DNA from: an uncultured Collinsella sp. | GTDB lineage: Bacteria; Actinomycetota; Coriobacteriia; Coriobacteriales; Coriobacteriaceae | Assembly (NCBI GenBank): GCA_900543505.1 | Contig: UQSB01000037.1 | Location: 1-22,653, forward strand | Length of the DNA stretch: 22,653 nucleotides | Direction of reading: 5' to 3' | Shown: positions 14,546 through 22,598 of the stretch, piece after piece | Layout: the number at the start of each line of letters is the position of its first letter | How positions within the stretch are numbered: position 1 is the first letter of the stretch | Notes under the pieces: generated by a model | What the model saw: the letters and a program-made list of their open reading frames with translations, nothing else | Database searches by the model: none | What the model was told of the DNA's origin: nothing | Program-made: the position numbers and the translations under genes

Positions 14546-16090
14546 GTGGCCGGAATCGGTTTTGAGCTCAAACGCCTGTTTAGGCGCAAAGGTCTGTTTG
14601 CCACGATGCGCGCCTATGGCTACGCCGGCATTGTGTGCACGGGCCCCATGCTGCTGGGCGTGCTGCTCCAGGTGGGTATCTTGGTGCTGTGCGGTCTGTG
14701 GGGCGTGGGCCGCGCCAACCAGGACTTGCTGGTGTGCATGGTGACGTATACGCTGCTGGCGTCGCTTACGCTCACAAGCTTTTTCTCCATGCCGGTCACG
14801 CGCTTTTTGGCGGACATGCTGTTTGCCGAGCGCGAAGAAGAGATCCTGCCCTCGTTTTGGGGTTCCAACGCCATCATGCTCGTTGCGGGCACGGTACTCT
14901 ACGGCATCTTTTTGCTGTTCTCGGGCGCCACGCTGCTGCAGGGGCTGCTGTGCCTATGGCTGTTCAACATTATGATCGTCAACTGGAACGGCATGAGCTA
15001 CCTCACCGCCATCAAGGATTACCGTGGCATTCTGTGCAGCTTTGCGGCCGCCATTGGCGTGGCGTGCCTGTGCGCCCTGGCCGCGCTGGTACTGGGACTG
15101 CCGCCGGTCGAGGGCCTGTTGGCGTCAATCGCCCTGGGCTACGGCGTCATGCTCGCCTGGGACGTGGTGCTGCTGTACCGGTATTTTCCTCAGAGCGATC
15201 GCAGCCCCTGGCTCTTTTTGTGCTGGCTCGACCAATTTATGCCGCTGGCGCTCACGGGCCTGTTTACCAACCTGGGGCTCTTTGCGCACCTGGTGATTAT
15301 TTGGGCAGGGCCCATTGGCGTGCAGGTCAAAGGCCTGTTTTACGGCGCGCCCTATCATGATGTGCCGGCGTTGCTTGCGTTTTTGACCATTCTGGTCACG
15401 ACCGTCAACTTTGTGGTGTCGGTCGAAGTCAACTTCTATCCGCGCTACCGCGACTACTACAGCCTGTTTAACGACGGCGGCGTGGTGGGCGACATCGTGG
15501 TGGCCGAGGAGGAAATGCTCGCCACGCTCAACAGGGAGCTGCGGTTTTGCGCGCTCAAGCAGCTGTTTGTGACGGCAGCAGTCATCTCGCTCGAGACCAC
15601 GGTGCTCTCGGCCCTGCCACTGGGCTTCAACAACCTGATGCACGGGTATTTCCGTACGCTTTGCGTGGGCTATGGCCTGTATGCCGTGGGCAATACGGTT
15701 ATGCTCATCTTGCTGTACTTTACCGACTACAAGGGCGCCGTGCTTGCCTCCGGGCTGTTCGCGGGCGTGGCGGGGCTGGCGACCATCGTCTCGCTGTTCT
15801 TTCCGCAGCAGTTTTATGGCTTTGGCTTTTTGCTCGGCGCGGCGGTGTTTTTTGTTGTGGCGCTGCTGCGACTCGATACCTATACTGCCAACTTGCCGTA
15901 TCGTATCCTGAGTCAACAGCCCATTGTGGCGACCGACAAGACGGGTCGCTTTACGGAGTTGGGCCGCTTGCTCGACCGTGCCGAACAGCGCTACGAGGAG
16001 CTGCGTTTAGAGGGCGAGCCGCATGGTGCGTTTGAGCGCATGGTGGTTCGCGTGTATCGCAATCGTTGGGGAGGTCCTGATGACCGATAG
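14546..16090 (+). CDS. pelG: PelG membrane transporter of the Pel system
   Basis: The GTG at 14546 starts three bases after pelF, with GAGGGGGAG inside the pelF end. The 514-residue protein begins MAGIGFELKRLFRRKGLFATMRAYGYAGIVCTGP, the typical PelG opening, and has about 12 hydrophobic segments, followed by a charged C-terminal tail. PelG belongs to the MOP flippase superfamily and carries the growing polymer across the cytoplasmic membrane. No PelB or PelC is present, which is expected in a cell without an outer membrane. Confidence 0.9.
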   Translation: MAGIGFELKRLFRRKGLFATMRAYGYAGIVCTGPMLLGVLLQVGILVLCGLWGVGRANQDLLVCMVTYTLLASLTLTSFFSMPVTRFLADMLFAEREEEILPSFWGSNAIMLVAGTVLYGIFLLFSGATLLQGLLCLWLFNIMIVNWNGMSYLTAIKDYRGILCSFAAAIGVACLCALAALVLGLPPVEGLLASIALGYGVMLAWDVVLLYRYFPQSDRSPWLFLCWLDQFMPLALTGLFTNLGLFAHLVIIWAGPIGVQVKGLFYGAPYHDVPALLAFLTILVTTVNFVVSVEVNFYPRYRDYYSLFNDGGVVGDIVVAEEEMLATLNRELRFCALKQLFVTAAVISLETTVLSALPLGFNNLMHGYFRTLCVGYGLYAVGNTVMLILLYFTDYKGAVLASGLFAGVAGLATIVSLFFPQQFYGFGFLLGAAVFFVVALLRLDTYTANLPYRILSQQPIVATDKTGRFTELGRLLDRAEQRYEELRLEGEPHGAFERMVVRVYRNRWGGPDDR

Positions 16091-17849
16091 GATGATATCG
16101 CGTCGCCGCTTGATTGAGGCAGCTGCCGGCGCATTGCTGCTTTCGGGCTGCTCTTCGCAGGACGAAACCTCGACCAAAAAGACCAAGAAGCAGGGCAAGA
16201 TTAAAAAGGCCGATGCGTCTAGCGGGACCAAGCAGCTGCGCGATAAGGATGAGCTGTACGAGGTCTACGACGACTCGGGCATTGTGACCATGTACTTGAC
16301 GGTCTCGCGCGGCAACAGCTCTGAGAATACCGATCATAGCTGGGCCGAGATCAATACGTACTCGGTCTACGACTATGCCGACATGGGCGTGACGCGCTAT
16401 CAGGTTATGGGCCTGCTGCAGGCGGGTGACGAGGACGGTCCCGTTGCTGGTGAAGTGGGCTATGGCGAGGAAGCGCCCAATGCTACCGTGCAGGTGCGCG
16501 GCCAGACGTCGAGCATGAACTCGCAAAAGAATTACAAGGTAGAGCTCAAAAAGGGCAAGGGTACCTGGCGCCAGCAGCGCGCGATTGCGCTTAATAAGCA
16601 CATGGGCGAGGGTATGCGTTTTCGTAACAAGATGGCTTATGACCTCATCCGTGGGATTCCCCAGATGATGGGCTTGCGCACGCAGTTTGTGCATCTGTGG
16701 GTGTGCGACCAGACCGAAAAGTCCAACGATACCTTTGAGGACTACGGTCTGTTTACGCAGGTGGAGCAGCTCAACAAGACGGCGCTCAAAGCTCACGGTC
16801 TGGATAAGAGCGGGCACCTGTACAAGGTGAACAGCTTTGATTTCCATCGCTTCGAAGACACCATCAAGCTGGCGGATGACCCTGACTATAACCAGACGGC
16901 GTTTGAGGGCATGCTCGAGATTAAGGGCGACTCGGACCATACCAAGTTAATCGAGATGCTCGATGCGCTCAACGACGATACGCAAAAGATCGACGATGTG
17001 CTCGACACCTACTTCGATACCGAGAATCTGGTCTATTGGCTGGCGTTTCAGATTCTGACAGGCAACTGCGATACGCAGAACCGTAACTGTTATCTGTACA
17101 GCCCGCTCAACTCAAATACCTGGTACTTTTTGGATTGGGATAACGACGGCATGCTGCGCAAGCTTGAGCTGAGCCTGAAGGGGTTCTCGGATTATTCGAG
17201 CTGGGAGCGCGGCGTGAGCAACTACTGGGGCAACGTGCTATTTAATCGCGCGTTGCGCAGCAAGTCGTTCCGTAGCGAACTCGATATCGCCGTGAAGGAT
17301 CTGCGCTCGTACATGACCAAAGAGCGTCTGAGCAAGATGATCGAGCATTATCGCGAGGTGACGGAGCCGCTTGTCTTTGCTGCGCCCGACCTGGAGAATT
17401 TGCCCGTGACTAAGGACGAATACGAGCAAATCGCCGCGGCGATTCCCTCCGAGATCGAGGAGAATTATCAGAGCTTTCGCGAGAGCTATAAAAAGCCCAT
17501 GCCGTTCTACATTGGCGTGCCGCAGATCGATAACGGTAAGCTGCGCGTGAATTGGGACGCGTCGTACGACTTTAAGGCGCGTGACATTCGCTATACCGTG
17601 GAGCTTGCGCGCGACTATGCCATCAACGACGTGCTTTTTAAGGCCGAGGACGTGTTGCTGCCCGAGGTGACCTGCGATGCGCCCGATGCCGGCCAGTATT
17701 TTGTGCGCGTGCGTGCTACCAACTCCGACGGCTATACGCAAGATGCGTTTGACTACTATGTGACCGACGACGGCAAACACTACGGCATGAAGTGTTTTTA
17801 CGTGCAGGACGGTGGTAAGGTCGTGGAGGACACGTATGAGGAGGGCTAG
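16080..17849 (+). CDS. CotH-kinase-like lipoprotein
   Basis: The ATG at 16080 overlaps the pelG end by 11 bases and follows GGGGAGG. The N-terminus MTDRMISRRRLIEAAAGALLLSGCSS is a lipoprotein signal with lipobox LSGC, then a Lys-rich linker. The main domain fits CotH (PF08757): VRGQTSSMNSQKNYKVELK around residues 139-156, a central FRNKMAYDLIRGIPQMMGLRTQFVHLWV block, DYGLFTQVEQLNK, and WYFLDWDNDGML from about 348, where acidic residues probably bind metal. A fibronectin-like beta domain ends the protein (589 residues). CotH proteins are kinase-fold enzymes that phosphorylate surface or coat proteins. Here it sits outside the membrane, so target and phosphate donor are open. Part of a CotH/VTC/DUF4956 triplet. 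Confidence 0.85.
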   Translation: MTDRMISRRRLIEAAAGALLLSGCSSQDETSTKKTKKQGKIKKADASSGTKQLRDKDELYEVYDDSGIVTMYLTVSRGNSSENTDHSWAEINTYSVYDYADMGVTRYQVMGLLQAGDEDGPVAGEVGYGEEAPNATVQVRGQTSSMNSQKNYKVELKKGKGTWRQQRAIALNKHMGEGMRFRNKMAYDLIRGIPQMMGLRTQFVHLWVCDQTEKSNDTFEDYGLFTQVEQLNKTALKAHGLDKSGHLYKVNSFDFHRFEDTIKLADDPDYNQTAFEGMLEIKGDSDHTKLIEMLDALNDDTQKIDDVLDTYFDTENLVYWLAFQILTGNCDTQNRNCYLYSPLNSNTWYFLDWDNDGMLRKLELSLKGFSDYSSWERGVSNYWGNVLFNRALRSKSFRSELDIAVKDLRSYMTKERLSKMIEHYREVTEPLVFAAPDLENLPVTKDEYEQIAAAIPSEIEENYQSFRESYKKPMPFYIGVPQIDNGKLRVNWDASYDFKARDIRYTVELARDYAINDVLFKAEDVLLPEVTCDAPDAGQYFVRVRATNSDGYTQDAFDYYVTDDGKHYGMKCFYVQDGGKVVEDTYEEG

Positions 17850-18627
17850 CGCGCTGCTTGAGCGCCTTACGGCTCCGCCTGTGCGTGCCACGCAGGAGCG
17901 TTACCGCCACGAGCTCAAATATCTCATTAACGAGGGCGAGCACGCTGCGCTTGCCTGCCGCATGGCGCCGGTTTTTAAACTGGACAAGTATGCGCGGGCG
18001 GGTGTTTACACCATTCGCAGCCTGTACTTTGACGACTACTGCAACTCGGCCTACGAGGAAAAAGACGCCGGTATTCTTATGCGAAAAAAATATCGCGTGC
18101 GCATCTATAACGGCGGCGACAAGGTGATTAAGCTCGAGCGCAAAAAGAAGTACGGCAGCTGGATCTACAAGGAGGACGCGCCACTCACGCGTGGCGAGTT
18201 TGAGCAGATTCTGGCCGGCGACTACGACTTTTTGCTGAGGAGCCCTTATCCGCTCTGTCGCGAGTTCTACATCGAGTGCATCTGCAACATGATGCGCCCG
18301 CGGACCATCGTGGACTACGAGCGTGAGCCGTGGGTGATGGACGAGGGCACCGTGCGCATTACCTTTGATAGCAACGTGCGTGCGGCGGTGGGAAGCTTTG
18401 ACATCTTTGACGCGACGTTGCCCGCGTTGCCCGTGCTGGAGCCCGGCAAGCTGGTGATGGAGGTCAAGTTTACCGAGTTTTGCCCACAGCTGGTGCGCGA
18501 TATGGTGCCGCCAGGTGCGGCCGAACTCACGGCGGTCTCTAAGTACTGCCTGTGTTATGACAAGACCGCCTACCTGCGCGGTTTTAACTACTGGGAATCG
18601 GATTTTGGGAACCGAGGGGATATTTAG
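17836..18627 (+). CDS. VTC-domain protein (polyphosphate polymerase family)
   Basis: The ATG at 17836 is preferred over an earlier GTG because GGAGGA lies five bases upstream; it overlaps the CotH gene end by 14 bases. The 263-residue protein is a single VTC domain (PF09359): RYRHELKYLIN at the start, TIRSLYFDDYCNSAYEEK, KYRVRIYN, KLERKKKYGSWIYKE with basic residues of the tunnel, and VMEVKFTEFCP near the end, with the metal-binding Glu of the EVK strand. In yeast Vtc4 this fold makes polyphosphate from ATP; bacterial stand-alone versions often sit next to CotH and DUF4956 genes and their product is less well known. It has no signal peptide, so it works in the cytoplasm, presumably with the next gene's membrane protein. 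Confidence 0.88.
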   Translation: MRRASALLERLTAPPVRATQERYRHELKYLINEGEHAALACRMAPVFKLDKYARAGVYTIRSLYFDDYCNSAYEEKDAGILMRKKYRVRIYNGGDKVIKLERKKKYGSWIYKEDAPLTRGEFEQILAGDYDFLLRSPYPLCREFYIECICNMMRPRTIVDYEREPWVMDEGTVRITFDSNVRAAVGSFDIFDATLPALPVLEPGKLVMEVKFTEFCPQLVRDMVPPGAAELTAVSKYCLCYDKTAYLRGFNYWESDFGNRGDI

Positions 18628-18630
18628 ACC

Positions 18631-19296
18631 ATGAGCACCAGGGACTTTTTTAAGAACTCCGTCTTGGAGGCGTTTGGCCAGGTCGACCCTGCCAAGATCG
18701 GCCTTTCGCTGCTTGTGGCGCTCGCCATGGGCATCCTGATCTATTACGTGTACAAGCGCTTTTTTACCGGCGTGGTCTATTCGCGCAGTTTTGCTGTAAC
18801 GCTCGTGGGCATGTGCGTGCTCACCTGCATGGTCACGCTCGCGATCTCGACGAATGTGGTCATCTCGCTCGGTATGGTCGGTGCTCTGTCTATCGTCCGC
18901 TACCGTACGGCGGTCAAGGACCCGCTCGACCTGCTGTATCTGTTTTGGTCCATTACCACGGGCATTACGGCGGGAGCCGGTATGTATGCGCTCGTGGGGC
19001 TCACGGCGGTGGTGATCGTGGTGATGATTGCCGGCTTTGCGAGCCACCAGGACAAGGCGCGCGTGTACATGATGGTCATCCACTACACGGGTCAGACCAC
19101 CGGCGTCGATATCGTGCGTGCATTTGGGCGCACCAAGTTTTCCGTCAAGTCCAAGACCATGCGCGGTGACAAGGTCGAGATGGCCGTCGAGGTGTTCTCG
19201 GACGGTGTGGATATGCCCTACGCCGATGCGATTCGCGCGCTCGACGGCGTTGAGGACCTGACGCTCATCCAGTACAACGGCGAATATCACGGCTAA
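18631..19296 (+). CDS. DUF4956 membrane protein
   Basis: The ATG at 18631 starts three bases after the VTC gene. The 221-residue protein has about four hydrophobic segments (residues ~22-42, 50-73, 77-90 and 107-135) with the family signature GALSIVRYRTAVKDPLDLLYLFWSITTGI between them, and a soluble C-terminal domain of about 80 residues with a ferredoxin-like feel (RGDKVEMAVEVFSDGVD ... VEDLTLIQYNGEYHG). It matches DUF4956 (PF16316). Members are usually encoded beside VTC-domain proteins and may form the membrane channel or anchor for their product; this is inference from gene pairing. Last gene of the operon. Confidence 0.87.
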   Translation: MSTRDFFKNSVLEAFGQVDPAKIGLSLLVALAMGILIYYVYKRFFTGVVYSRSFAVTLVGMCVLTCMVTLAISTNVVISLGMVGALSIVRYRTAVKDPLDLLYLFWSITTGITAGAGMYALVGLTAVVIVVMIAGFASHQDKARVYMMVIHYTGQTTGVDIVRAFGRTKFSVKSKTMRGDKVEMAVEVFSDGVDMPYADAIRALDGVEDLTLIQYNGEYHG

Positions 19297-19302
19297 TTTT
19301 GT

Positions 19303-19326
19303 TCCGGCGTTCTAACGAACGCCGGA
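19303..19326 (+). terminator. Strong hairpin after the Pel operon
   Basis: TCCGGCGTTC (19303-19312) pairs perfectly with GAACGCCGGA (19317-19326) around a TAAC loop, 7 bases after the last stop codon. No T run follows, so it may slow or protect the 3' end rather than terminate by the intrinsic route. Confidence 0.5.
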
Positions 19327-19408
19327 CCGCTCGACGCTGCTTGCGCTGACGTTTTCTCGACCTGGGTGGGCTGGTCTTGGTTTGGTTTTATGTAAAGGAT
19401 GGTGCCGC

Positions 19409-20413
19409 GTGGACGTGCAACAGCTAGAAGAGTCCTGGGCTGCAAGGGCCGGCGCGCGTGAGGCGCGTCTTGTTGCGGCCTCGCACGTGCCGGCGGCGCT
19501 GTCGCTGCTGGGGATTGTGCGTCCCAGCGATCGCCTGGTCGTGTTTGCCGATGACTTTGCCGATGCGTTTGCGCGCGGCTTTGATGCCTGCGACGTTGTG
19601 CTCGTGGGGGAGCCGTCGGTTGCGGCGTTTACCGCCGCGTCCGAGGGCTTGGATGCTTCGTTTGATGCCGAGGGTCCGCACCTGTGGTGGTTCGTCAACT
19701 CCATCGGCGGGTTTGGCCTACGTGTGCCCGATCTGCGTGCGCTGGGTCGGGCGGCGCGTGAGGCCCGTGCGTTGCTCGTGGTGGATAACACCGTGGCAAG
19801 CGTCTTTGGGTGCGATCCGCTGCGTTTGGGTGCCGTCCTGTCGCTCGAGGCGCTCGACCGCGTGTGCGCCGGTAAGGCTCCGCGCAAGCTCGTTGCCGCT
19901 TCGGTGGCACGCTCGCAGCTCAAGCGCCATCGCGTGGATGCCGCTTCCGAGTGCGCGCATACGTTGTTTGCTAGCTGCGGGGCGTCGGCGCTCGATTTGT
20001 CTGCCGAGGAGGCCGACGTGCTGGAGCGTGGGCTCTCCTCGCTTAACGCTCGCATGCAGGCACACTTCGACCGCGCCCGTGCGCTGGCCGAGTATCTGGC
20101 CGCCAACGAGATGGTGCGCGACGTGTGCTATTCCGGGTTGAGCTCGCATCCCGACCATTCGGTTGCAACGGGAATCCTCGAGCACGGCTTTGGTCCGGCA
20201 GTTGAGTTTGACCTTATCGATCGTAGCGCGGGCGAGCTGTTCGACACATTGCCGGACGAATTCCGCGCATCACCCGCCGGCGGCTCAACAACGCGCCTTT
20301 CGGCCCCACGCGGCAAGCAGGGGAGCACTATCCGCCTCTTCGCCGGCACTGATGATCCCCTGGTAGTGGCTGCCACCCTAGACACCGCCCTCCGCAAGTT
20401 AGCTACTCTTTGA
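19409..20413 (+). CDS. Cys/Met-metabolism PLP-fold protein, probably degenerate
   Basis: The GTG at 19409 is chosen because AAGGA lies at 19395-19399; an earlier in-frame start has no such site. The 334-residue protein has the fold pattern of the cystathionine gamma-synthase family (PF01053): FVNSIGGFGLRVPDLRALGRAAREARALLVVDNTVASVFGCDPLRLGA with V125-D-N-T128, and a late GLSSHPDH and TRLSAPRGKQGSTIRLFAGTDDP region. The stretch that should carry the cofactor lysine (usually HSATKY..GH after the GA of PLRLGA) reads instead LSLEALDRVCAGKAPRK, so PLP chemistry is doubtful. It is shorter than the usual ~390 residues. It ends convergently with the next gene, with an 11-base overlap. Metabolic role unclear. 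Confidence 0.65.
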   Translation: MDVQQLEESWAARAGAREARLVAASHVPAALSLLGIVRPSDRLVVFADDFADAFARGFDACDVVLVGEPSVAAFTAASEGLDASFDAEGPHLWWFVNSIGGFGLRVPDLRALGRAAREARALLVVDNTVASVFGCDPLRLGAVLSLEALDRVCAGKAPRKLVAASVARSQLKRHRVDAASECAHTLFASCGASALDLSAEEADVLERGLSSLNARMQAHFDRARALAEYLAANEMVRDVCYSGLSSHPDHSVATGILEHGFGPAVEFDLIDRSAGELFDTLPDEFRASPAGGSTTRLSAPRGKQGSTIRLFAGTDDPLVVAATLDTALRKLATL

Positions 20414-20756
20414 TGCTGGCGATGAGGTCGTTTGCTTTAGTGGCGATGACCTGGTTGATGTCGGCCTGCAGCTCCTCGTAGACCGCTATGGCGCGCTCGC
20501 CGGCGGGGGTGAGGGTGGATCCGCGGGCGCCGTCGCGCTCGATGAGCTTGCAGCCCAGCTGCCCCTCGGCCTCGTTCACGATGCGCCAGGCCTTGGAATA
20601 CGCCATGCCCATGCTCTTGGCGGCACGGTTGAGCGAGTGCTCTCGGGCGATGCCCTGCAGCAGCAAGACACAACCGTGGCCGAACACGCCCGGCAGATCT
20701 TTGTCGCACGCTTGAATGACCAACTTTGCCGTCGTCTTGTACTCCATGTGCTCCAC
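20403..20756 (-). CDS. ModE-like winged-helix transcription regulator
   Basis: The minus-strand frame can start at GTG 20756 or ATG 20747; neither has an ideal ribosome binding site. The 117-residue product has the ModE N-terminal / LysR-type winged helix: CVLLLQGIAREHSLNRAAKSMGMAYSKAWRIVNEAEGQLGCKLIERD, then a GARGSTLTPAGERAIAVYEEL wing and helix. No molybdate-binding (TOBE) domain follows, so it is the single-domain form, often linked to molybdate or metal homeostasis. The domain call is good; the ligand and targets are not known. Its 3' end overlaps that of the PLP-fold gene. Confidence 0.8.
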   Translation of the reverse strand: MEHMEYKTTAKLVIQACDKDLPGVFGHGCVLLLQGIAREHSLNRAAKSMGMAYSKAWRIVNEAEGQLGCKLIERDGARGSTLTPAGERAIAVYEELQADINQVIATKANDLIASIKE

Positions 20757-20870
20757 GTCTTCCCGCTAAAGTGTTTGCTGGGCAAACGCAAAGCCTGCGT
20801 CAAACCCTCGTGTGCTCTTTCTAAACCATGCATTGTAGCAGTCAAAGTGCGTTAAGATACTTCCCCAGTA

Positions 20871-20936
20871 TTGGGCGCCCAAGGTTGGGCTGGGTCCTAC
20901 GAGGCCTGCAGCCGACCGGTCGCATGGAAAAAGGAG
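20871..20936 (+). promoter_or_regulatory. Palindrome and ribosome binding site before guaB
   Basis: A perfect 12-base palindrome TTGGGCGCCCAA at 20871-20882 lies about 60 bases before guaB, shortly after a possible -10 box (TAAGAT, 20853-20858) without a good -35 partner. It could be an operator near the transcription start. AAGGAG at 20931-20936 is the guaB ribosome binding site. Confidence 0.35.
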
Positions 20937-20940
20937 AAAC

Positions 20941-22452
20941 ATGGCTACGTTCTTTCCCGGTGAGTCCCACACGTTTTCGGAGTATCTGCTGGTCCCTGGC
21001 TACTCGTCCTCGCAGTGCATCCCCAACAACGTCTCTCTCAAGACGCCGCTAACCCGCTTTAAGCGCGGTGAGAAGCCGGCAATCACCCTGAACATCCCCA
21101 TGGTTTCCGCCATCATGCAATCCGTCTCGGGCGTCGACATGGGTGTCGCGCTCGCTACCGAGGGTGGCCTGTCCTTCATTTACGGTTCCCAGAGCGCCGA
21201 GTCCGAGGCCGCTATGGTCAAGGCCGTCAAGGATCACAAGGCCGGCTTCGTTCAGTCCGATTCCACGCTGACCCCCGACATGACCATGGAGCAGGTCATT
21301 GAGCTCAAGGAGAAGACCGGTCACTCCACTATGCCGGTCACCGACGACGGCACCCCCAAGGGCAAGCTCCTGGGCATCGTCACCAGCCGCGATTATCGCC
21401 CCAGCCGCGATGACCATCAGAAGAAGGTCTCCGAGTTCATGACCCCGCGTGAGCAGCTCATCGTGGGCGACAAGAACATCAGCCTCAAGGTTGCCAACGA
21501 CGTCATCTGGGACAACAAGCTCAACGCTCTGCCTATCGTCGACGACAACGATCACCTTATGGGCATCGTCTTCCGCAAGGACTACGACAGCCACAAGACC
21601 AATCCTAACGAGCTGCTCGACGGCGATAAGCGCTACATGGTCGGCGCTGGTATCAACACCCGCGACTATGCCGAGCGCGTACCGCTGCTTATCGAGGCCG
21701 GTGCCGACGTCCTGTGCATCGACTCTTCCGAGGGTTTCAGCGAGTGGCAGAAGCGCACCATCGAGTGGATCCGCGCCAACTATGGCGAGGATGTCAAGGT
21801 CGGTGCCGGTAACGTCGTCGACGCCGAGGGCTTCCGCTTTTTGGCAGACTGCGGTGCCGACTTCATCAAGGTCGGTATCGGCGGCGGTTCCATCTGCATC
21901 ACCCGTGAGACCAAAGGCATCGGCCGCGGTCAGGCCACCGCAGTCATCGACGTGGCCGCCGAGCGGGATAAGTATTTTGAGGAGACCGGCATCTATGTGC
22001 CCATCTGCGCCGACGGCGGCATCGTGCAGGACTATCACATCACGCTGGCGCTGGCCATGGGCGCTGACTTCTGCATGCTGGGCCGGTATTTCTCCCGGTT
22101 TGACGAGTCTCCCACCAGCAAGATCCTTGTGGGCGGCAGCTATATGAAGGAATATTGGGGCGAGGGCAGCGCCCGCGCCCGGAACTGGCAGCGCTACGAT
22201 CTGGGCGGCGCCGCAAAGCTGAGCTTTGAGGAGGGCGTGGACTCCTATGTGCCCTATGCTGGCGCTCTGGCAGACGGCATGGCCACCACGCTGGCTAAGG
22301 TCCGTTCCACCATGTGCAACTGCGGTGCGCTGACGATCCCGGAGCTGCGTGAGAAGGCCAAGCTGACGCTGGTCTCCGCCACCTCCATTGTCGAGGGCGG
22401 CGCCCATGACGTTCTGCTGAAGGACACCACCAACGGCAACCAGCGGGGCTAA
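20941..22452 (+). CDS. guaB: IMP dehydrogenase
   Basis: The ATG at 20941 follows AAGGAG closely. The 503-residue protein oxidises IMP to XMP with NAD, the committed step of GMP synthesis in the cytoplasm. Visible are the N-terminal barrel part (NIPMVSAIMQSVSGVDMGVALATEGGLSFIYG), a pair of CBS domains (residues ~105-230; EFMTPRE, NALPIVDDNDHLMGIV), the cofactor strand VLCIDSSEGFSEWQ, the catalytic loop GIGGGSIC319ITRE, the ICADGGI phosphate-binding strand and the flap region with the RY of NWQRYD. From about 21960 the codon use changes: CGG for Arg appears five times, and Gly, Val and Leu shift to GGC, GTG and CTG, while the first 1000 bases hardly use CGG. The last ~150 bases look native again. 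The protein itself is intact. Confidence 0.96.
   Translation: MATFFPGESHTFSEYLLVPGYSSSQCIPNNVSLKTPLTRFKRGEKPAITLNIPMVSAIMQSVSGVDMGVALATEGGLSFIYGSQSAESEAAMVKAVKDHKAGFVQSDSTLTPDMTMEQVIELKEKTGHSTMPVTDDGTPKGKLLGIVTSRDYRPSRDDHQKKVSEFMTPREQLIVGDKNISLKVANDVIWDNKLNALPIVDDNDHLMGIVFRKDYDSHKTNPNELLDGDKRYMVGAGINTRDYAERVPLLIEAGADVLCIDSSEGFSEWQKRTIEWIRANYGEDVKVGAGNVVDAEGFRFLADCGADFIKVGIGGGSICITRETKGIGRGQATAVIDVAAERDKYFEETGIYVPICADGGIVQDYHITLALAMGADFCMLGRYFSRFDESPTSKILVGGSYMKEYWGEGSARARNWQRYDLGGAAKLSFEEGVDSYVPYAGALADGMATTLAKVRSTMCNCGALTIPELREKAKLTLVSATSIVEGGAHDVLLKDTTNGNQRG
22395..22449 (+). repeat. 55-bp repeat, first copy (end of guaB)
   Basis: The last 55 bases of guaB before the stop codon are repeated exactly at 22599-22653. 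The base before the repeat differs (A here, C in the second copy), so the match length is exactly 55 on the left and limited on the right by the window end. Confidence 0.95.
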
Positions 22453-22506
22453 GGTATTTGAACGGCTCTCATACCGCCCTCTGACCGCGCGATTGCGCGT
22501 CCAAGC

Positions 22507-22595
22507 GATTTGCGGAGCAAATCCTTGAAATGGGCGGGCTTCGCCTGCCCATTTGAGTCCTATGCGGGGTCCCCGCGCGTCACCGGCGCGTGGGG
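22507..22595 (+). other. Three hairpins in the region after guaB
   Basis: GATTTGC/GCAAATC with a three-base loop (22507-22523), an 11-pair stem AAATGGGCGGG/CCTGCCCATTT with one G-U pair (22528-22554), and CCCCGCGCG/CGCGTGGGG with one G-U pair (22571-22595). None has a T run. The second may act as the guaB terminator; together they resemble palindromic intergenic repeats. No gene is seen in 22453-22598. Confidence 0.5.
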
Positions 22596-22598
22596 AGC

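Noticed and set aside
17716..19290. 524-codon minus-strand frame opposite the VTC and DUF4956 genes
   Set aside because: Antisense shadow with His/Arg-rich low-quality sequence; the plus-strand genes have clear families.
20821..20940. Purine riboswitch before guaB
   Set aside because: The expected three-way junction bases are not found; only a 12-base palindrome is clear.
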